From Valencia hispanica (taxonomy: Eukaryota; Chordata; Actinopteri; Cyprinodontiformes; Valenciidae): a stretch of DNA of 64,000 nucleotides. This document shows positions 48,201-60,194 of this stretch, in pieces. The notes beneath the pieces were generated by a model that was given only the letters and a program-made list of their open reading frames with translations, had not been told where the DNA came from and did no database searches. The translations under genes were made by a program, and so were the position numbers. Positions within the stretch are counted from its first letter, which is position 1. The number at the start of each line of letters is the position of its first letter. The stretch is taken from NCBI GenBank assembly GCA_963556495.2, contig OY747704.1:39081001-39145000 (forward strand). Direction: 5' to 3'.

Positions 48201-51200
48201 GTGAGTACAGTGTAACTGTACATCGTTTCATTTTCCACACTGTCAAGAAGTTCAAAAAGGAAAATGTGGTAGCTTAATACTCTGAGCTTTTTAGGTGTAC
48301 TGGTAATGTTAAGTTGAGGCTGTTGGAACAAAGTATTACCAATGAGTCAAGTTTGCTGTTTTTTTTCTGTAAAATAATAACTGATTATACTAGTTCTGTC
48401 CAAAAAATATGCTGTTGTAATTCACCTAGAAGTTGACATATTTAAAGAAAACTGAGCTGTGTAGTCCTCAGTCATTTCCTGTGACATTTCCATGTCATCT
48501 GTGCTCTGGGCATGGGTGGCGTTCAGTAGTACATCTACCGTTATTTTCGGACTATTGAGTATATAAGGCGCAGCAGCTAAATTTAAAAAGAAAATTAATT
48601 TTGAACATATTTTACAGCACACCTGAATGTAAGCCGCATGTTTTTATGTGGCATTCTTAGGCTGCAATTTAAATGTGCATATTTGTTGCTTGTTGCAGGA
48701 CACCACTTTAGAGCCCATAAAGCAGTGTTGGCAGCGTGCAGTCAGTTTTTCCACAAGTTCTTTCAGGATTTTACCCAGGAGCCTCTGGTGGAGATAGAAG
48801 GTACTCAGTGTTTCTGAAAAATCCCAGAAAAAGAACACGCAGCCATGGCTTCATGTAGAAGCAACATCAACTTTAAAAGTAAAACATGTGTGGATGGTAT
48901 TGTTACAGTTGAGTAATGCTCCCTGGTGGATAAATACTGTAATAGCAGAATTATGCAGGTGAAACTCAAAAAACATCATGCAAAAGTTCATGCATTTATT
49001 TCAGTAATTCAATTAAAAGGTGAAACTAATATATGATATAGACTCATTACATGCAAAGCAAAATATTTTAAGCCTTTATTTGCTATAATTCTGATATTAT
49101 CGCTTAAGGCTTATGAAAATCTCAGAAAATTAGAATTTTACATGAAATCAATAAAACAAGCAATTTAAATAGAGAATTGTCTGACCTCTGAAGAGAATAA
49201 TCATGCAAATGTACTTGGTATAGGCCCCTTTTGCATCAATTACTGTCTCAATGCGGTGTAGCATGATGCTATCAGCCTGTGGCACTGCTGAAGTGTTATG
49301 GAAGACCAAGATGCTTCAAAAGTGGCCTCCAGCTCTTCTGCATTGTTCGGTCTCATATTTCTCTTGGAAATGCCCCATAGTTTCTCTATAGGGTTCAAGT
49401 CAGGTGAGTTTGCTGGCCAATCGAGCACAGTAATCCAATGGTAATTGAACCAGATTTTATTACTTTTGTAGGGTGGAAAATGAAGTCAGCATCTCCATTA
49501 AGCTAGTCTGTGGAAGGAAGTATGAAGTTCTCCATTATGTCCTGGTAGATGGCTGTGTTGACTCTGGACTTAATAAAGCACAGTGGACCAACATCAGTAG
49601 ATGACATGGCTCCCCAAATCAACACAGGCTGTGTAAACTTCACACTTCAAGCATCTTAGATTGTGTGCCTCTCCATTCTTCCTCCAAACTCTGGAACCTT
49701 GATTTCCAAATGAGAGGCAAAATTTGAAGTTCTTTTTTTATTCTTTAGTCCAGGTAAGGTGCTTATGACATTGTTTGTTGTTCAGGAGCGGCTTGACAAT
49801 AGGAATACGACATTTGAAGCCCATGTCCAGGATCCTGTGTGTGGTGGCTCTTGATGCACTAACTTCAGCCAATGTCCACTCCTTATGAATGTCCCCAACA
49901 CTTTAGAATGGCCTTTTCCTGACAATCCTCTCCAAGCTGTGGACCCTTTGTAGGTGTTTTGGATTAATTAGCTGATTAGAGTGTGGCACTTTGAGCCTAA
50001 AATATTTTACCTTTTCAAAATATTCAAATTTTCTGAGATTTTGTATTTGGGGATTTCATAAGCCGTTTATTTCATATTAGTTTCACCTTTTAAGCTGAAT
50101 TACTGAAATAAAATGAATGTTTGCATGATATAATAATTTTTCGAGTTTCACTTGTGTAAGAGCTAAAGTTCTGCTTTTGCTGCTTTGGGGTAGAATTTGC
50201 CCTTGTTGTGTGACTTTTCTATTTGGACCACTCCTAAGTGATCTACTGCAGGTGTTTACTATGTAGATCATAGCTAGCATATTTGCTCTTATAATCTTTG
50301 AAGTGGACAAAATGTGGCTTATTTAAATAAGATATAAAAAATACTGTTAGGTGTTTCATATTATATGATTGCTTTTTATTACAGTGGTACATTATTGTTA
50401 CATTGTGCTGAATTTACTCACTGGTGCTCTTGATATTTGACAGGAGTTAGCAACACAGCCTTTCGCCAGCTGATGGAGTTCACGTACACAGCCACGTTAG
50501 CAATATCTGGGGAGGAAGATGCGCACGATGTGTGGAAGGCTGCTGAATACCTTCAAATGCAGGAAGCCATCAAAGCACTCAAGAAGTAATACATTCGCAG
50601 AACATCCAGTCTTGCACTAATAAAATGTCACTGTCTTACCTGAGTGATGGGATGATAAATTGACTGTTTGAATGGTATTTGATCACTAAACAACAGCCTT
50701 TTTTCTTTTGAAGAATAAATTCCTCAATGACAAGGAGCATAGCTAAAAAGAGGACGATTGCGGAGACGTCTAATGTGATTACAGAAACCTTACCAACAGT
50801 GGAAGGGGAGCAGGTTGGTATGTTTTATATATTTTCAAGAAATTTATTGTCATTTCACACATAACTACAAGAATTACCCAGGTCAACATGAGATGTTTCT
50901 CACCAGCTCACCATCAGTGCCAAATAGCATTAATGATGTAGTGACTTAGGTCACTATTACCATAACAACATAATAAGCTAAAAGGAATGAAGAAGAAACA
51001 CTAAATAAAAACAATAATCATTATAGCTAAAACGGAATGTGTTGTGGCTTCTTTTTATTTTGGGAGGGTGGGGGTTTGACCTGGGGCTTTACTGTTAACC
51101 CCGGGGTGGGGTGGGTGGTTGTGGAGGTGTTGGATTTTTACGGGCGGGGGGGAGGTTGGAGGGACGGGGTATAGTCTGTTTAGCAGTCTTAAAGCCTGTG

Positions 51201-54200
51201 CAAAGAAGCTGTTGAGCTTCCTGGTAGTTCTGCAGCTGATGCTCCTATACCTGCTCCCAGATAGCAGGAGGGCGAAAATGTCTAGAGAGCGGTAGGGAGT
51301 GTCTTTTATGATGTGGACAGCTCTGCGTTGGCAGCTTGTGCTCATACATTTCGTCCAGTCCTGGGAGGGGGGGACTACTGTTTTGCTGGCAGTTTTAAAA
51401 ATCCTCTTCAGCTGCTGCTTCTCGTGGGTTCTCCAGTTACCGAACAGGATGTGAAGCTGTGTGTCAGAATGTTCTCAATAGTGTTCCGGTTAGAGGTTTA
51501 CATATGCTCATCAAAGATTAAAAAAAAGACTATCAGACTGTTCGGCTATATTATTGTCTGGGAGAGTTTGAATGCCTACAAAATATTGCATCCAAGCACT
51601 GCTTTGCGATTGCACATGCTTAAATTATGAAAATAACAGGAGTTTCAAATATTACTAAACTCCATCCAAAAGGTACTTGTCCGTGTGGTCAGCTGTAAAT
51701 TTCAGTCAAACTTGAAGATGTCAACTTTAAAGGAAGGCCTTCTTTCTTGATTGGCGTCTTCTCAGTCAGTGTTTAGCTTCACTGTGGACAGACACTGGTG
51801 TTCGAGCAAAAAGATTTGACCCTTAGTGGTAGCTGTTTTTTGTGTGTTTTTTTTAAAACATCCTAACCAACTTCCTTTCACACAATGCAACACAATTAGG
51901 TCTTTCAAGAAGATGATATTCCCAAACACACAAGCGGGTTTTGGAATGGTTAGACTAGGCTAACATACGGCTTCTGCAATGGCCTCAACTTAAACCCTAA
52001 TAACAATTTCTGCCCTTCAAATAAATCAAGCAATTTAAACTGACATTTTTGATTAGAAGAGTGGTCAAATATGTTGCTGAAATAATCCCGGAAGCTTGTT
52101 ATTGACTACAAAAGCAGCTCATGGAGGTGCAACCTGCTAAGGAACATTTGACCAAATATTAGTGGGTGTGCCATTTATGTATATTTGATTCTGTATGTAT
52201 AATTATTATGCTGTTGAGAGAAAATCAACAATCATTTTGACTTTTTTCCACTAAAGTTTTGTTTGTAAAAATCACTGAAGTGTTTATGCTATGATTTCAC
52301 CCTGGAAATACAGATACTTTAATAAAACCCCTAAGTTTGGGTTATTTATGTTGATGTTTGTAAACCTCTTACTGAAATTGTAGATCATTCTTTATTGGAA
52401 AGCATCTTCTTCACATTTCTGCCAGTTAAAGTCCTCCAAGTCTATTGTATGAACACTAAAGTGGCTTTTAGACTGCCCTTATTTAGGAGTATGGGTCAAA
52501 TGTTTTGCTGTCTTCTAGGTGGAGATTGAAGTGGTGGAGTCTGGCCTGGAGGAAGTGGTAGATGGAAAGACTACACAAGCAGGATCAGATGACTCTGCTT
52601 TGGCTCTTCTAGCTGACATAACTAGCAAATACCAGCAAGGGGAACCAACAATTCATATGGTCAAGAAGGATGAAGAGGTATGTTTTTTTTTTGTTTTTTT
52701 TTTATCTTATAATGTTTATTATTTATTCACTTGTCCTTGTGGAAAAGCATTCTCTACAAATATCTGTCTTCACAGGATGTTCTGTATCAGGAGGAGACTG
52801 TAACAGCCTCCAAGGTACTGGAGAACGTTGAAATTGTGGAAGTCCAGATCTCCCAAGGAGACAACAGCTTCCGCTGCAGCAAGTGTGACCGTAGTTTTAA
52901 GCTGTACTACCATCTCAAACAGCACCTAAAAACTCACCTGGGCTCCATGGAGAAGCCTCATATGTGTAACCACTGTGGGAAAGCTTACACACGGGAGGGC
53001 GCCCTGAAGCAGCACATCAGCACGTTTCATTTTGATGCAGAGGAACTGTCACGAGGCCAGAAAATTCAAAAGAAAGTGCACATCTGTGAATACTGTAAAA
53101 AGCACTTTGACCACTTTGGCCACTTTAAGGAGCACTTACGGAAGCACACTGGTGAGAATTTAAATGTAAAACCAAACCAATTAAATCCTATCCATAAATT
53201 GTGTGTTTGTAGAGCCGTTCTATAATTATATATGCAACATCGGTATTTTTGGCCTTTTCTATTTTCAGGTGAAAAGCCTTATGAGTGTCCAGATTGTCAT
53301 GAGCGATTTGCAAGGAACAGCACACTGAAATGCCATATGGCTGCCTGTCAGAATGGGGCCGGAGCCAAGAAAGGACGAAAGAAGCTCTATGAATGCCAAG
53401 TACGGTTTGCCAGATTATTTTCTTTGTTACAAAAATATTGTAATATTAATTTATGTAGAAAGAAATAACTTATTTAACCACCGCAGAGTTAGGAGTAAAG
53501 GGTGAACTCCTCTGTTTTTTATGTTCTATTGTACAGATGCACCAGTATAGTTAGAGCTTTTAATTTGGTAGTCTTAAATCATTAATTTTATTCTGGCTAT
53601 AAAAGTTATTTTTTATTTTTTCTGTTTTAAAATTATTATAAATTCTTTATTAGTACCAGAGTGATTATCACACCATTTGCAAAACCTCAATTTCCTACGA
53701 GCTGATTACTAATAACATTCACAAACGCTTTTATTCCATCAGGTCTGCAGTAGTGTCTTTGTAAGCTGGGACCAGTTCAAGGAGCATCTCATATGTCACA
53801 CGGGAGACAAGCCAAACCATTGCACCATGTGTGACCTGTGGTTCACCGATGCCAAAGAACTTAAAGCGCACCTCAAAGACATACATTCTGTTGATGACAA
53901 GTCAATGGAGCAGGTGGTCATCACCGACTCTGCTGCATCTGCCGCTCTCACCATAGCTACACAAAGCATAGAAGGCACTGAAACAGTCCTGCTGGATGAT
54001 GGCATTCACGTCGAGCATTTCACGGTGGAGCCTGTGGATGTAATGCAAATGGAGGAGACTACAACAGTCGTAGTGGAGGATGGAGGAGTGGGCGGGATAT
54101 GCGAGGAAGACCTAGAGAGACTAAAGCAGGCGGGGTTGCAGGTCCAAGTGGTCCACGTGAACACAGATGCAGTTGATGAGCACCAGGTGGTCAACTCTGA

Positions 54201-54267
54201 GGTGGAAGTAGAGATAGAGGATGAAATTGTGAAACTAGAAGAAGGTGAACAAGCTGTGACTTTATGA
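48071..54267 (+). CDS. znf131: BTB/C2H2 zinc finger transcription factor ZNF131, complete
   Basis: Nuclear sequence-specific DNA-binding protein with an N-terminal BTB dimerisation domain. Eight coding exons join in frame: 48071-48200, 48699-48800, 50444-50585, 50714-50813, 52519-52677, 52776-53151, 53269-53399, 53743-54267 (TGA); 1665 nt, 554 residues. BTB spans about residues 20-130 (DQFTDITLIVDGHHFRAHKA, then AFRQLMEFTYTA). KKRTIAETSNVIT carries a basic NLS-like cluster. DDSALALLADITSKY is a block conserved with human ZNF131. Six C2H2-type fingers lie at about 243-428, one of them C2HC (HMAAC). An acidic Glu/Asp/Val-rich tail follows. Start: the ATG lies 18 nt into its exon in a purine context. 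The protein is shorter than human (about 590-620 aa), mainly in the tail. Confidence 0.95.
48699..48800 (+). CDS. znf131: znf131 coding exon 2 (BTB)
   Basis: 102 nt encoding HHFRAHKAVLAACSQFFHK and QDFTQEPLVEIE, the core BTB helices. Splice sites are tgttgcag and GAAG|gtactc. The next intron carries a Tc1 insertion. Confidence 0.95.
48956..50154 (-). mobile_element. Tc1-like element in znf131 intron 2
   Basis: Left end CAGGTGAAACTCAAAAAAC and right end TTTTTCGAGTTTCACTTG are inverted, with longer internal homology (TTATTTCAGTAATTCA..AAAAGGTGAAAC). On the - strand a 62-aa piece (49428-49240) reads LDWPANSPDLNPIEKLWG, the third-acidic-residue region of Tc1 transposase, and IASCYTALRQ at its end. 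The upstream transposase part is broken. Confidence 0.85.
50444..50585 (+). CDS. znf131: znf131 coding exon 3 (BTB end)
   Basis: 142 nt encoding GVSNTAFRQLMEFTYTATL and DVWKAAEYLQMQEAIKAL, the C-terminal part of the BTB fold. The donor AAGAA|gtaata overlaps an in-frame TAA, so reading through the intron would stop at once. Confidence 0.95.
50714..50813 (+). CDS. znf131: znf131 coding exon 4 (linker, basic cluster)
   Basis: 100 nt encoding INSSMTRSIAKKRTIAETSN then VITETLPTVEGEQ. The KKR-IAETSNVITE block matches the human protein, where it carries a nuclear localisation cluster. Confidence 0.93.
51050..51480 (-). mobile_element. LINE ORF2 C-terminal fragment in znf131 intron 4
   Basis: The - strand reads RRAVHIIKDTPYRSLDIF, LLSGSRYRSISCRT and ALRLLNRLYP, the post-RT C-terminal region of a fish LINE. 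The flanking + strand GGGGGTTTGACC..GGGGTGGGGTGG is G-rich. Confidence 0.7.
51481..52518 (+). other. znf131: remainder of znf131 intron 4
   Basis: Non-coding. 51860-52170 carries phrases like a decayed Tc1 element (CAACACAATTAGGTC, CAAACACACAAGCGGGTTTTGGAATGG). Confidence 0.4.
52519..52677 (+). CDS. znf131: znf131 coding exon 5 (acidic linker)
   Basis: 159 nt, phase 0 at both ends. Encodes VEIEVVESGLEEVVDGK and the conserved DDSALALLADITSKY block. The donor is GAAGAG|gtatgt followed by a poly-T run. Confidence 0.93.
52776..53151 (+). CDS. znf131: znf131 coding exon 6 (zinc fingers 1-3)
   Basis: 376 nt. After NVEIVEVQIS come three C2H2 fingers beginning FRCSKCDRSF, HMCNHCGKAY and HICEYCKKHF. 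The last is followed by FGHFKEHLRKHTG, matching human. It ends inside the TGEKP linker at G|gtgaga. Confidence 0.96.
53269..53399 (+). CDS. znf131: znf131 coding exon 7 (zinc finger 4)
   Basis: 131 nt encoding GEKPYECPDCHERFARN, a C2HC finger ending HMAAC, then the GAKKGRKKLYECQ linker that starts finger 5. The donor is CCAA|gtacgg. Confidence 0.95.
53743..54267 (+). CDS. znf131: znf131 coding exon 8 (fingers 5-6, acidic tail, stop)
   Basis: 525 nt. Completes finger 5 (VCSSVFVSWDQF...HLICH) and finger 6 (NHCTMCDLWF...HLKDIH), then an acidic Val/Glu-rich tail ending EEGEQAVTL and TGA. The tail is shorter and more diverged than in human. Confidence 0.95.
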   Translation, partial: VCSSVFVSWDQFKEHLICHTGDKPNHCTMCDLWFTDAKELKAHLKDIHSVDDKSMEQVVITDSAASAALTIATQSIEGTETVLLDDGIHVEHFTVEPVDVMQMEETTTVVVEDGGVGGICEEDLERLKQAGLQVQVVHVNTDAVDEHQVVNSEVEVEIEDEIVKLEEGEQAVTL

Positions 54268-54685
54268 GAATAGAACAAGCATTGTCTTAATGTTCCTTAA
54301 GAATGCCCTTTCTGTATCAAGCAGAAGACATTTTTCTACTCCAGACACCTTATTTTTTATAATGGAATCCTGCATGTGGGAATACCACAAATTCGTATAT
54401 TCAGCGGTGACATTGAACGTCCATGTCCTTGCTTCTCCCAATCTTTAATAGATTTTCATTATCAAGATTTCTTAAAATATTCTATTTATTTTAACACCGT
54501 TTTCCACCTCATAATTTGAGTCTTCTATGCTTCAATCAAGTTTTATCTACTTATTTCTGCTCAATAAATTGCTGCAATTCAGAGCACTTGGAATAACTGC
54601 TTCTGATGTTTGTTCCTTTGTTATTACAGTGTATTCGTTGTTTTCCCTATTTTGTGTTTTTGTTGTCATTACAGCTTTAATATTT

Positions 54686-54691
54686 AATAAA
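54686..54691 (+). terminator. znf131: poly(A) signal for znf131
   Basis: AATAAA 420 nt after the stop. A second AATAAA lies at 54563-54568, about 300 nt after the stop; either could be used. Confidence 0.55.
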
Positions 54692-54719
54692 ATAGCTAAG
54701 AATGATAATTGAGAATGTG

Positions 54720-56340
54720 CTGCTGTTCCATCTCACCTATACGAAGGTCATAGTGATTATTAAAAGGAACATAAACGCATGAAAGGAATTTACCTCAACA
54801 GCTTGTCAGCAAGTTCTGTAGAGATCTATTAGCTATAGTGTTGGGCAGTAGCAGAGTGTGCTTTCTTTTAAATACCTCCATAGTGAAAAGGTTTTTTTTC
54901 AGACATTTTTTTAAATATTTGTACTACAGGACTTTGATTTAATAAGTCATATTTTCTTTTACCTAAGCAGTGCTTGATTGATGGGTTAAAATGATACAAA
55001 TAAGAAGGCTGTTTTTATGCACAAGGTGAAATTTGCAGGCAGGTTTCAGATTGAAATAATTCACAAAAAGGCAGCCTGAAGTTGAAAGGGTCTGGGTTTC
55101 TTGCCAGTCTCAGAATTCAATATGGCTGCAATGCAATCTTCACATCTGAATATTTTTTTGTGTGTGTTGAGTCTTTCACACAATCTCTTGTCAACATGTT
55201 TTTTGCTACAGTGTTTCAAAATAGAAAATGCAGAGAATTAAAATAGTTTGCGTTGCCTCTAGTTATCGGCTTCTCGTTATTACTCGTTTTGTGGGGTTGT
55301 ATAATTCTCAGCAACAATGTTGAAGAAATGAACCAGGCATTCATTTCGGGAATTCCCATCTGTTGTAGACACATTCTAAGAACGACTCTCTTAGTAAAAA
55401 TCAGTAAAAAGCCTAAAAATAAATATTTCTTTAAAGTTGTATAATCACACAATTTTTTTTGTATGAAGTTGTGAAAATCCCATTTAAATAGTTTTTAAGT
55501 TAAAATCACTGGAGGCATAGTTTGTACAGCCCTCTTTTTTTCAGTAGGGAATTTCTTAGTCTTGCTCTATAGCCTTTCATAAGGTTGGGTCATACAGACA
55601 AGGGGATCTTTGACAATTTCACTTTTCACAGCATCTTTAGATTTTCCAAAGTAACAGCTCCTCTGTCTTCAGCTCAGCTGGGTTTTTGTTGTTGAGAATT
55701 TAGGTCTGTGGACTGCGATGCCGATAGAAGACAGTTGAATTTTGCATCTGGCAAAGTAGTTCTGCGTTGACTTGAAAGACTCAGTTACAGCCCATTTACT
55801 GTTTTCTGCCAGGGGTTCATTTTTATGTAAAACGTCCTGTTATCTCAATGAACATCTAACATCATTCCTAGAGCCTTTCTATTTCTGAATCCTTCTTAAC
55901 AGTGGGCATTACATACCTTTTCCAAGTATTGTCCTTTCAATCCGAACCCACCTGTGGTGTTTATTGCTGAAAAACTCAATCTTAGTCTCAAGCTACAAAG
56001 CACATGATTCCAGTTAATGACATAATAGGCATTTGATTTGATGTGATCCTAATTTCTTTTTTCCTGCAAAAACGGAGAAGTAAATGGGGATTTCTTCACA
56101 GTATTCTAATTTTTTGAATTCCAGATTTTGTGGGTTTTATGAGCTGGAAGCCCAAATTGTGTACAAATAAACAACTAAATACTTGAAATCGTTTAAGTTG
56201 TGGGCCCTGAATCTATAATCTATGGAAGTTTAACGTTTTGAATGGAATTAAGGAAATAAACTTTTTCATGATGTTCTAATTTTTGGAAAGAGTCTGCTAC
56301 CAGGGGTTTAAAAATCACACACTTTAACCCGTATTATGCC
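54720..56340. other. znf131 downstream flank, no gene seen
   Basis: AT-rich. A 63-aa frame at 55253-55444 (MPLVIGFSLLLVLWGCIIL) is hydrophobic at its start but has no recognised family. Confidence 0.35.
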
Positions 56341-56369
56341 AGTCAGATTTAACGTAATAAGAAATTCTC

Positions 56370-56755
56370 CAGGCTCCTGATTCCCCCCCGACCCCACGCT
56401 GGATCTTTGCTGTAGTCCGTTATGGCATCACGCTGCGTGACACATGCGGCTTCTATTACCTGCTGAGTCCCGCCGCCTGCTCTTTGTGTTGGACAGTCCC
56501 CCTGCTTCCATAATAAACTTTCCTGTAATTCTTCCTTCTTATTGGACACCACACTGCACGGTGTATCTCTTCTGCCGGCGCTGATTGGTCCATCCGTCTG
56601 TCTGTTAAGTGGATTTCATTGACAACAGACCTAACTGGGGAGCAGCTGCAGCAAAGAGCGCAATGTCACCCGGCAGTGGGGATTGGATGGATTCGCCACC
56701 AAGGTTGGTAAATATGGCTGTCACGGATTCACGAAGATACAGTGCACATCCAAGT
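56370..56755 (+). promoter_or_regulatory. promoter-like, CCAAT-rich stretch with possible first exon
   Basis: GC- and CpG-richer than its flanks. Two inverted CCAAT boxes (TTATTGGACA at about 56540, TGATTGGTCC at 56582) precede ATGTCACCCGGCAGTGGG at 56663, which stays open to a donor-like CCAA|gtaaga at about 56753. In human order the next gene is NIM1K; no kinase exon lies in the window. Confidence 0.3.
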
Positions 56756-57780
56756 AAGATTAATTCACACGTGTAGGCTTAGAAATGTGCTTTTTAGTGC
56801 TATAGGCTTGAGATAGAAAGTGGTTTGGCTCACAGAGAACGGCCTGCTGTGGGAGATTTTTTTGGCTAATTGTTGGTTATGATTGGACAGAGATGGGTTT
56901 ATTATTAGTTAAGAAACGCACCCGGAGATGTATTTATTCGAAAAAGGGCCTTCCTTTATAACGTCGTTGTCTCTGAAAAACATACACCTCTAATTTTAAA
57001 CATATGAAGCCCATCAAGATGAGGTGCTGGTTTAGTGTTGTTTTGTGGTAGAGCTTATATCGTTAAACTAAGGTGACCAAAACATTTAATTCATCACCTG
57101 TGCTACCTTAACTGGGCGTTACTGCACGCACTGATAGGCTGAAGCGCAGTATAACAGGGAACCCACCATGACCAAACTGATATCTGAAGGCCACCGGTGA
57201 GCGATTTGACACCTGTTGCAAAGCGTTTTGTTTGCTTCGCCTGTGACAATTTTTAGATCTAAGCAAATCAGATGTAAAATTCGCATGCCAGAAGCATTTA
57301 TTCACGTACGCCACAATGGACGGAACTGTATGGTGTCCAACACATTAATCTTTAGATGCACAAAACAAGGAGATAATTTTGTGTTTTCTTCAGAAGTAAA
57401 TAGCCGGAAGATGTGACTAATTAAGAAGGACATTTCCGTCATTCATCTGCATTGTACGCTGGTGAATAATTTTCCATTTTGTTGAAACAAAAATGACCCC
57501 TTTTGTGGTTCTTTTTATGTCCACCTGCAGGAAATTTTCTCTTAATTTTATTCTTTTGATGACCAATCAATCAGAGTACATAAAACATGTTGCTTCATGC
57601 GAATTTTCTTTGATGCAAACCTCTTTGATGTGTTGATTGGGAATAACAAACTCAGACAGCTCTTTAAAGCTGGAAGAAACCAATTTGATTTTGATTTGAA
57701 CCAGCAGATGTAAGCTTGGCAGTGTCTGCTCTGGTGCATAATTTTGTTATTGTGCTCCCTGTTTATAGTGTCATGGTAAC
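56756..57780. other. no gene seen
   Basis: No domain or repeat family recognised. Could be the intron of a gene starting near 56.7 kb. Confidence 0.3.
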
Positions 57781-57784
57781 TTTA

Positions 57785-59115
57785 TTCAATTTACTTCAAA
57801 AATACTTTATTGATCCCAGAGAGGAAATTAAGTGTTGGTATAGCTCATATAATTAATTCTCTAAGGAGTTGTTGTAGATGATGATAGCTGTGGGCAGGAA
57901 GGATTTCCTGTAGCAGTCTGTATTGCAGCGAAACTGAAGAAGCCTCCGACTGAAGACGCTCTGTTGTTGTATGACTGTCTCAAGAAGAGGATGCTCAGGG
58001 TTGTCCATCATTTTTTTGATTTTATGAAGAATCCTTCTTTGCATCATCATCTCCAGAGGTTCCACAGTCGTCCCTAGAACAGAACCAGCCTTCTTTATCA
58101 GGTTGTTGAGCTTTTTTAAATCCCTGGCTCTGATGCTGCTACCCCAACAGATGACGGCTGAAGAGATTACACTCTCCACAACAGACGTGTGAAAATATGC
58201 AGCATCTTGCTGCAAACCTTAAAGGACCTAAGCTTCCTCAAGAAGTACAGTCTGCTCTGTCCCTTCTTATAGACGGTTCAGTCTCCAGTCCAGTCTGTTG
58301 TCAAGGTGAACTCTGAGGTATTTATACACCTCAACCATCTCCACTTCTTGTCCCATGATGGAAACAGTTTTTGACTTATCCCTGTTTCTTCTGAAATCTA
58401 CACTCATCTCCTTTGTTTTGTTCACATTCAAGGTGAGACGATTGTTTCCACACCATGTCACAAAGCGGTCCACCAGCTCTCTGTATTCAGCTTCTTGTCC
58501 ATCTCTGATACGCCCGACAATTGCAGAGTCATCTGAGTATTTCTGCAGAGGACAGGTCTCTGATTTGTACTGGAAGTCTGAGGTGTACAGAGTGAAAAGG
58601 AATGGTGAGAGTACGGTCCCCTGTGGTGCTCCTGTGCTGCTGACCACCTGGTTTGACACACAATTCTTCAGTCTCACAAATTGTGGTCTGTTGGTCAGGT
58701 AGTCATTGATCCAGGCGATTGTTGAGGGCTCCACCTGTGTCTTAAGTTAATTAATTAAGTTCAGGAAGCCTGGCAGAGAGACGTTGGAGTCGGGGATATG
58801 ATCCAGCAGCCACGTCTCCATAAAACACATAACACTGCATTCCCGGTACTCTGGCTGAGTCCTTGTAAGGGCTTGGAGTTCATCCATCTTGTTAGCCAGT
58901 GATCTTACGTTGCCCATTATGATCGATGGAAGAGATGGCTTGAACTCCATCTTTCTCTGTCTCCTTTTCGCTCCTGCTCTGCATCCACCTCTCCTCCTTT
59001 TCAACTCATCAGGGATTTGTGGCTTCAGTTGAGGTATTATTTCAGCTTTTGCGATGTTAATCAGCTGCTCCCGGCTGTAAACCACATTGTTGCCATGGTT
59101 ACGCATCATAACAAG
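57785..59115 (-). mobile_element. internally deleted LINE: endonuclease start plus RT C-terminal half
   Basis: The - strand from 59109 reads a basic leader, then NVRSLANKMDELQALTRTQ and CFMETWLLDHIPD (AP-endonuclease start). It jumps at about 58740 to reverse transcriptase: GAPQGTVLSPFLFTLYTSDF, YSDDS (catalytic YxDD variant) and LTLNVNKTKEM. After a frameshift near 58250 it reads VICWGSSIRARDLKK and SFLPTAIIIYN. The 3' end carries TACTTTATTGATCCCAGAGAGG. Fingers and most of the endonuclease are missing. Confidence 0.85.
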
Positions 59116-59329
59116 TTGTCAAAAAGTTAAAAATTTACAGCTAAAATCCTTCCAGCTTCACAGCACCAAAAACTAGAAAGTATACAGGTAAAAAAAAATG
59201 CAATCTTCCTCAAGAAAAAAGAGGAACCAATGTACAAAAAACAAAACTTAATATGTAGCCAACAGAGCCACTCCAACATGCAGCCACCCAGAGCAGCGCA
59301 ATTCTAGAATATAAAGGATGCATACATCT

Positions 59330-59490
59330 CCAAACCAAGACCTCCTCTGGGACAATCAGATCACAATCTTGTTTTTCTCTGTTCAGAATATAAACCACTT
59401 GTTCAGAGGCAACCTGTTAGAAAGAGAACTGTGAGAAAATGGTTACAGGAAGCTGAAGAAGCCCTGCAGGGTTGTTTTGAATGTTAATTA
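59330..59490 (+). mobile_element. LINE endonuclease C-terminal fragment
   Basis: Reads GQSDHNLVFLCSEYKPLV and RKWLQEAEEALQGCFE. SDHNLV is the catalytic His-containing SDH motif of AP-endonuclease LINEs. It is opposite in strand to the copy just left of it. Confidence 0.75.
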
Positions 59491-60194
59491 AGATTATTAA
59501 GGCCTCTGAGACATATATAGCCCTCTACGGTGCTGACTCATCTTGCTTGTGTATGTGTTGTGTATATCCAGATATTTGTGCTAATCAGGCATAATAGGAC
59601 CAGGTTTTTCCACACTGGGTATTTCTGCAGGCCAAGGTAGGTAGTTTTTACTGGCCAGTCTGAAACTCAAAAATCTGATCATTTACCACCTGGGGAAAGC
59701 AGCATGACAGCTAGAAGTTCCCTAGCACCAATAACATCTGGTGTAAACATTATTGCCGAGGAGAAAAGATGGGAATTGGTGATTTTTCAGTGTCCGTAAG
59801 ATGTAATAATTGGAAATAGAGAGATGTGAGAAGCTGTTTAACTTTAAGTTAACCACATATAAGAGATGTGGTTCTTTCAGGCTTCATCCCTAACCATACA
59901 TCTCTTATATTGTTTTTTGGTCTTTGCTTACTAGCTTCGTCCCGTATGCTTCCCTGCTGTCTCTAATCTTGACTTTTTAAGTTGTTTTTGCATACTCCTG
60001 AATAATTTCCTGTCACCCTCCCTGATGACTTGTTTTTTTTCTTGTTTAGCAGTTCCTTTAGGTCACTGGTGATCCGTGGTTTGTTATTGGGGAAGCATCT
60101 CCCTGTTCAGGTGGGGATTCTGTTATGCACACAGAAGTTTATATGGTCAGTTATGGCACTGCTGCCATTTCCATGGGGCTAGCAGAGTGGACCT
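59491..60194. other. sequence between two inverted LINE fragments
   Basis: No gene. 60040-60190 resembles antisense LINE sequence (GGTCACTGGTGATCCGTGG). 59860-59915 repeats AAGAGATGTGG/ACATCTCTTAT as a small hairpin. Confidence 0.4.

Noticed and set aside
55253..55444. 63-aa ORF with hydrophobic start
   Set aside because: No family recognised, no promoter or splice context; it lies in the AT-rich znf131 flank.
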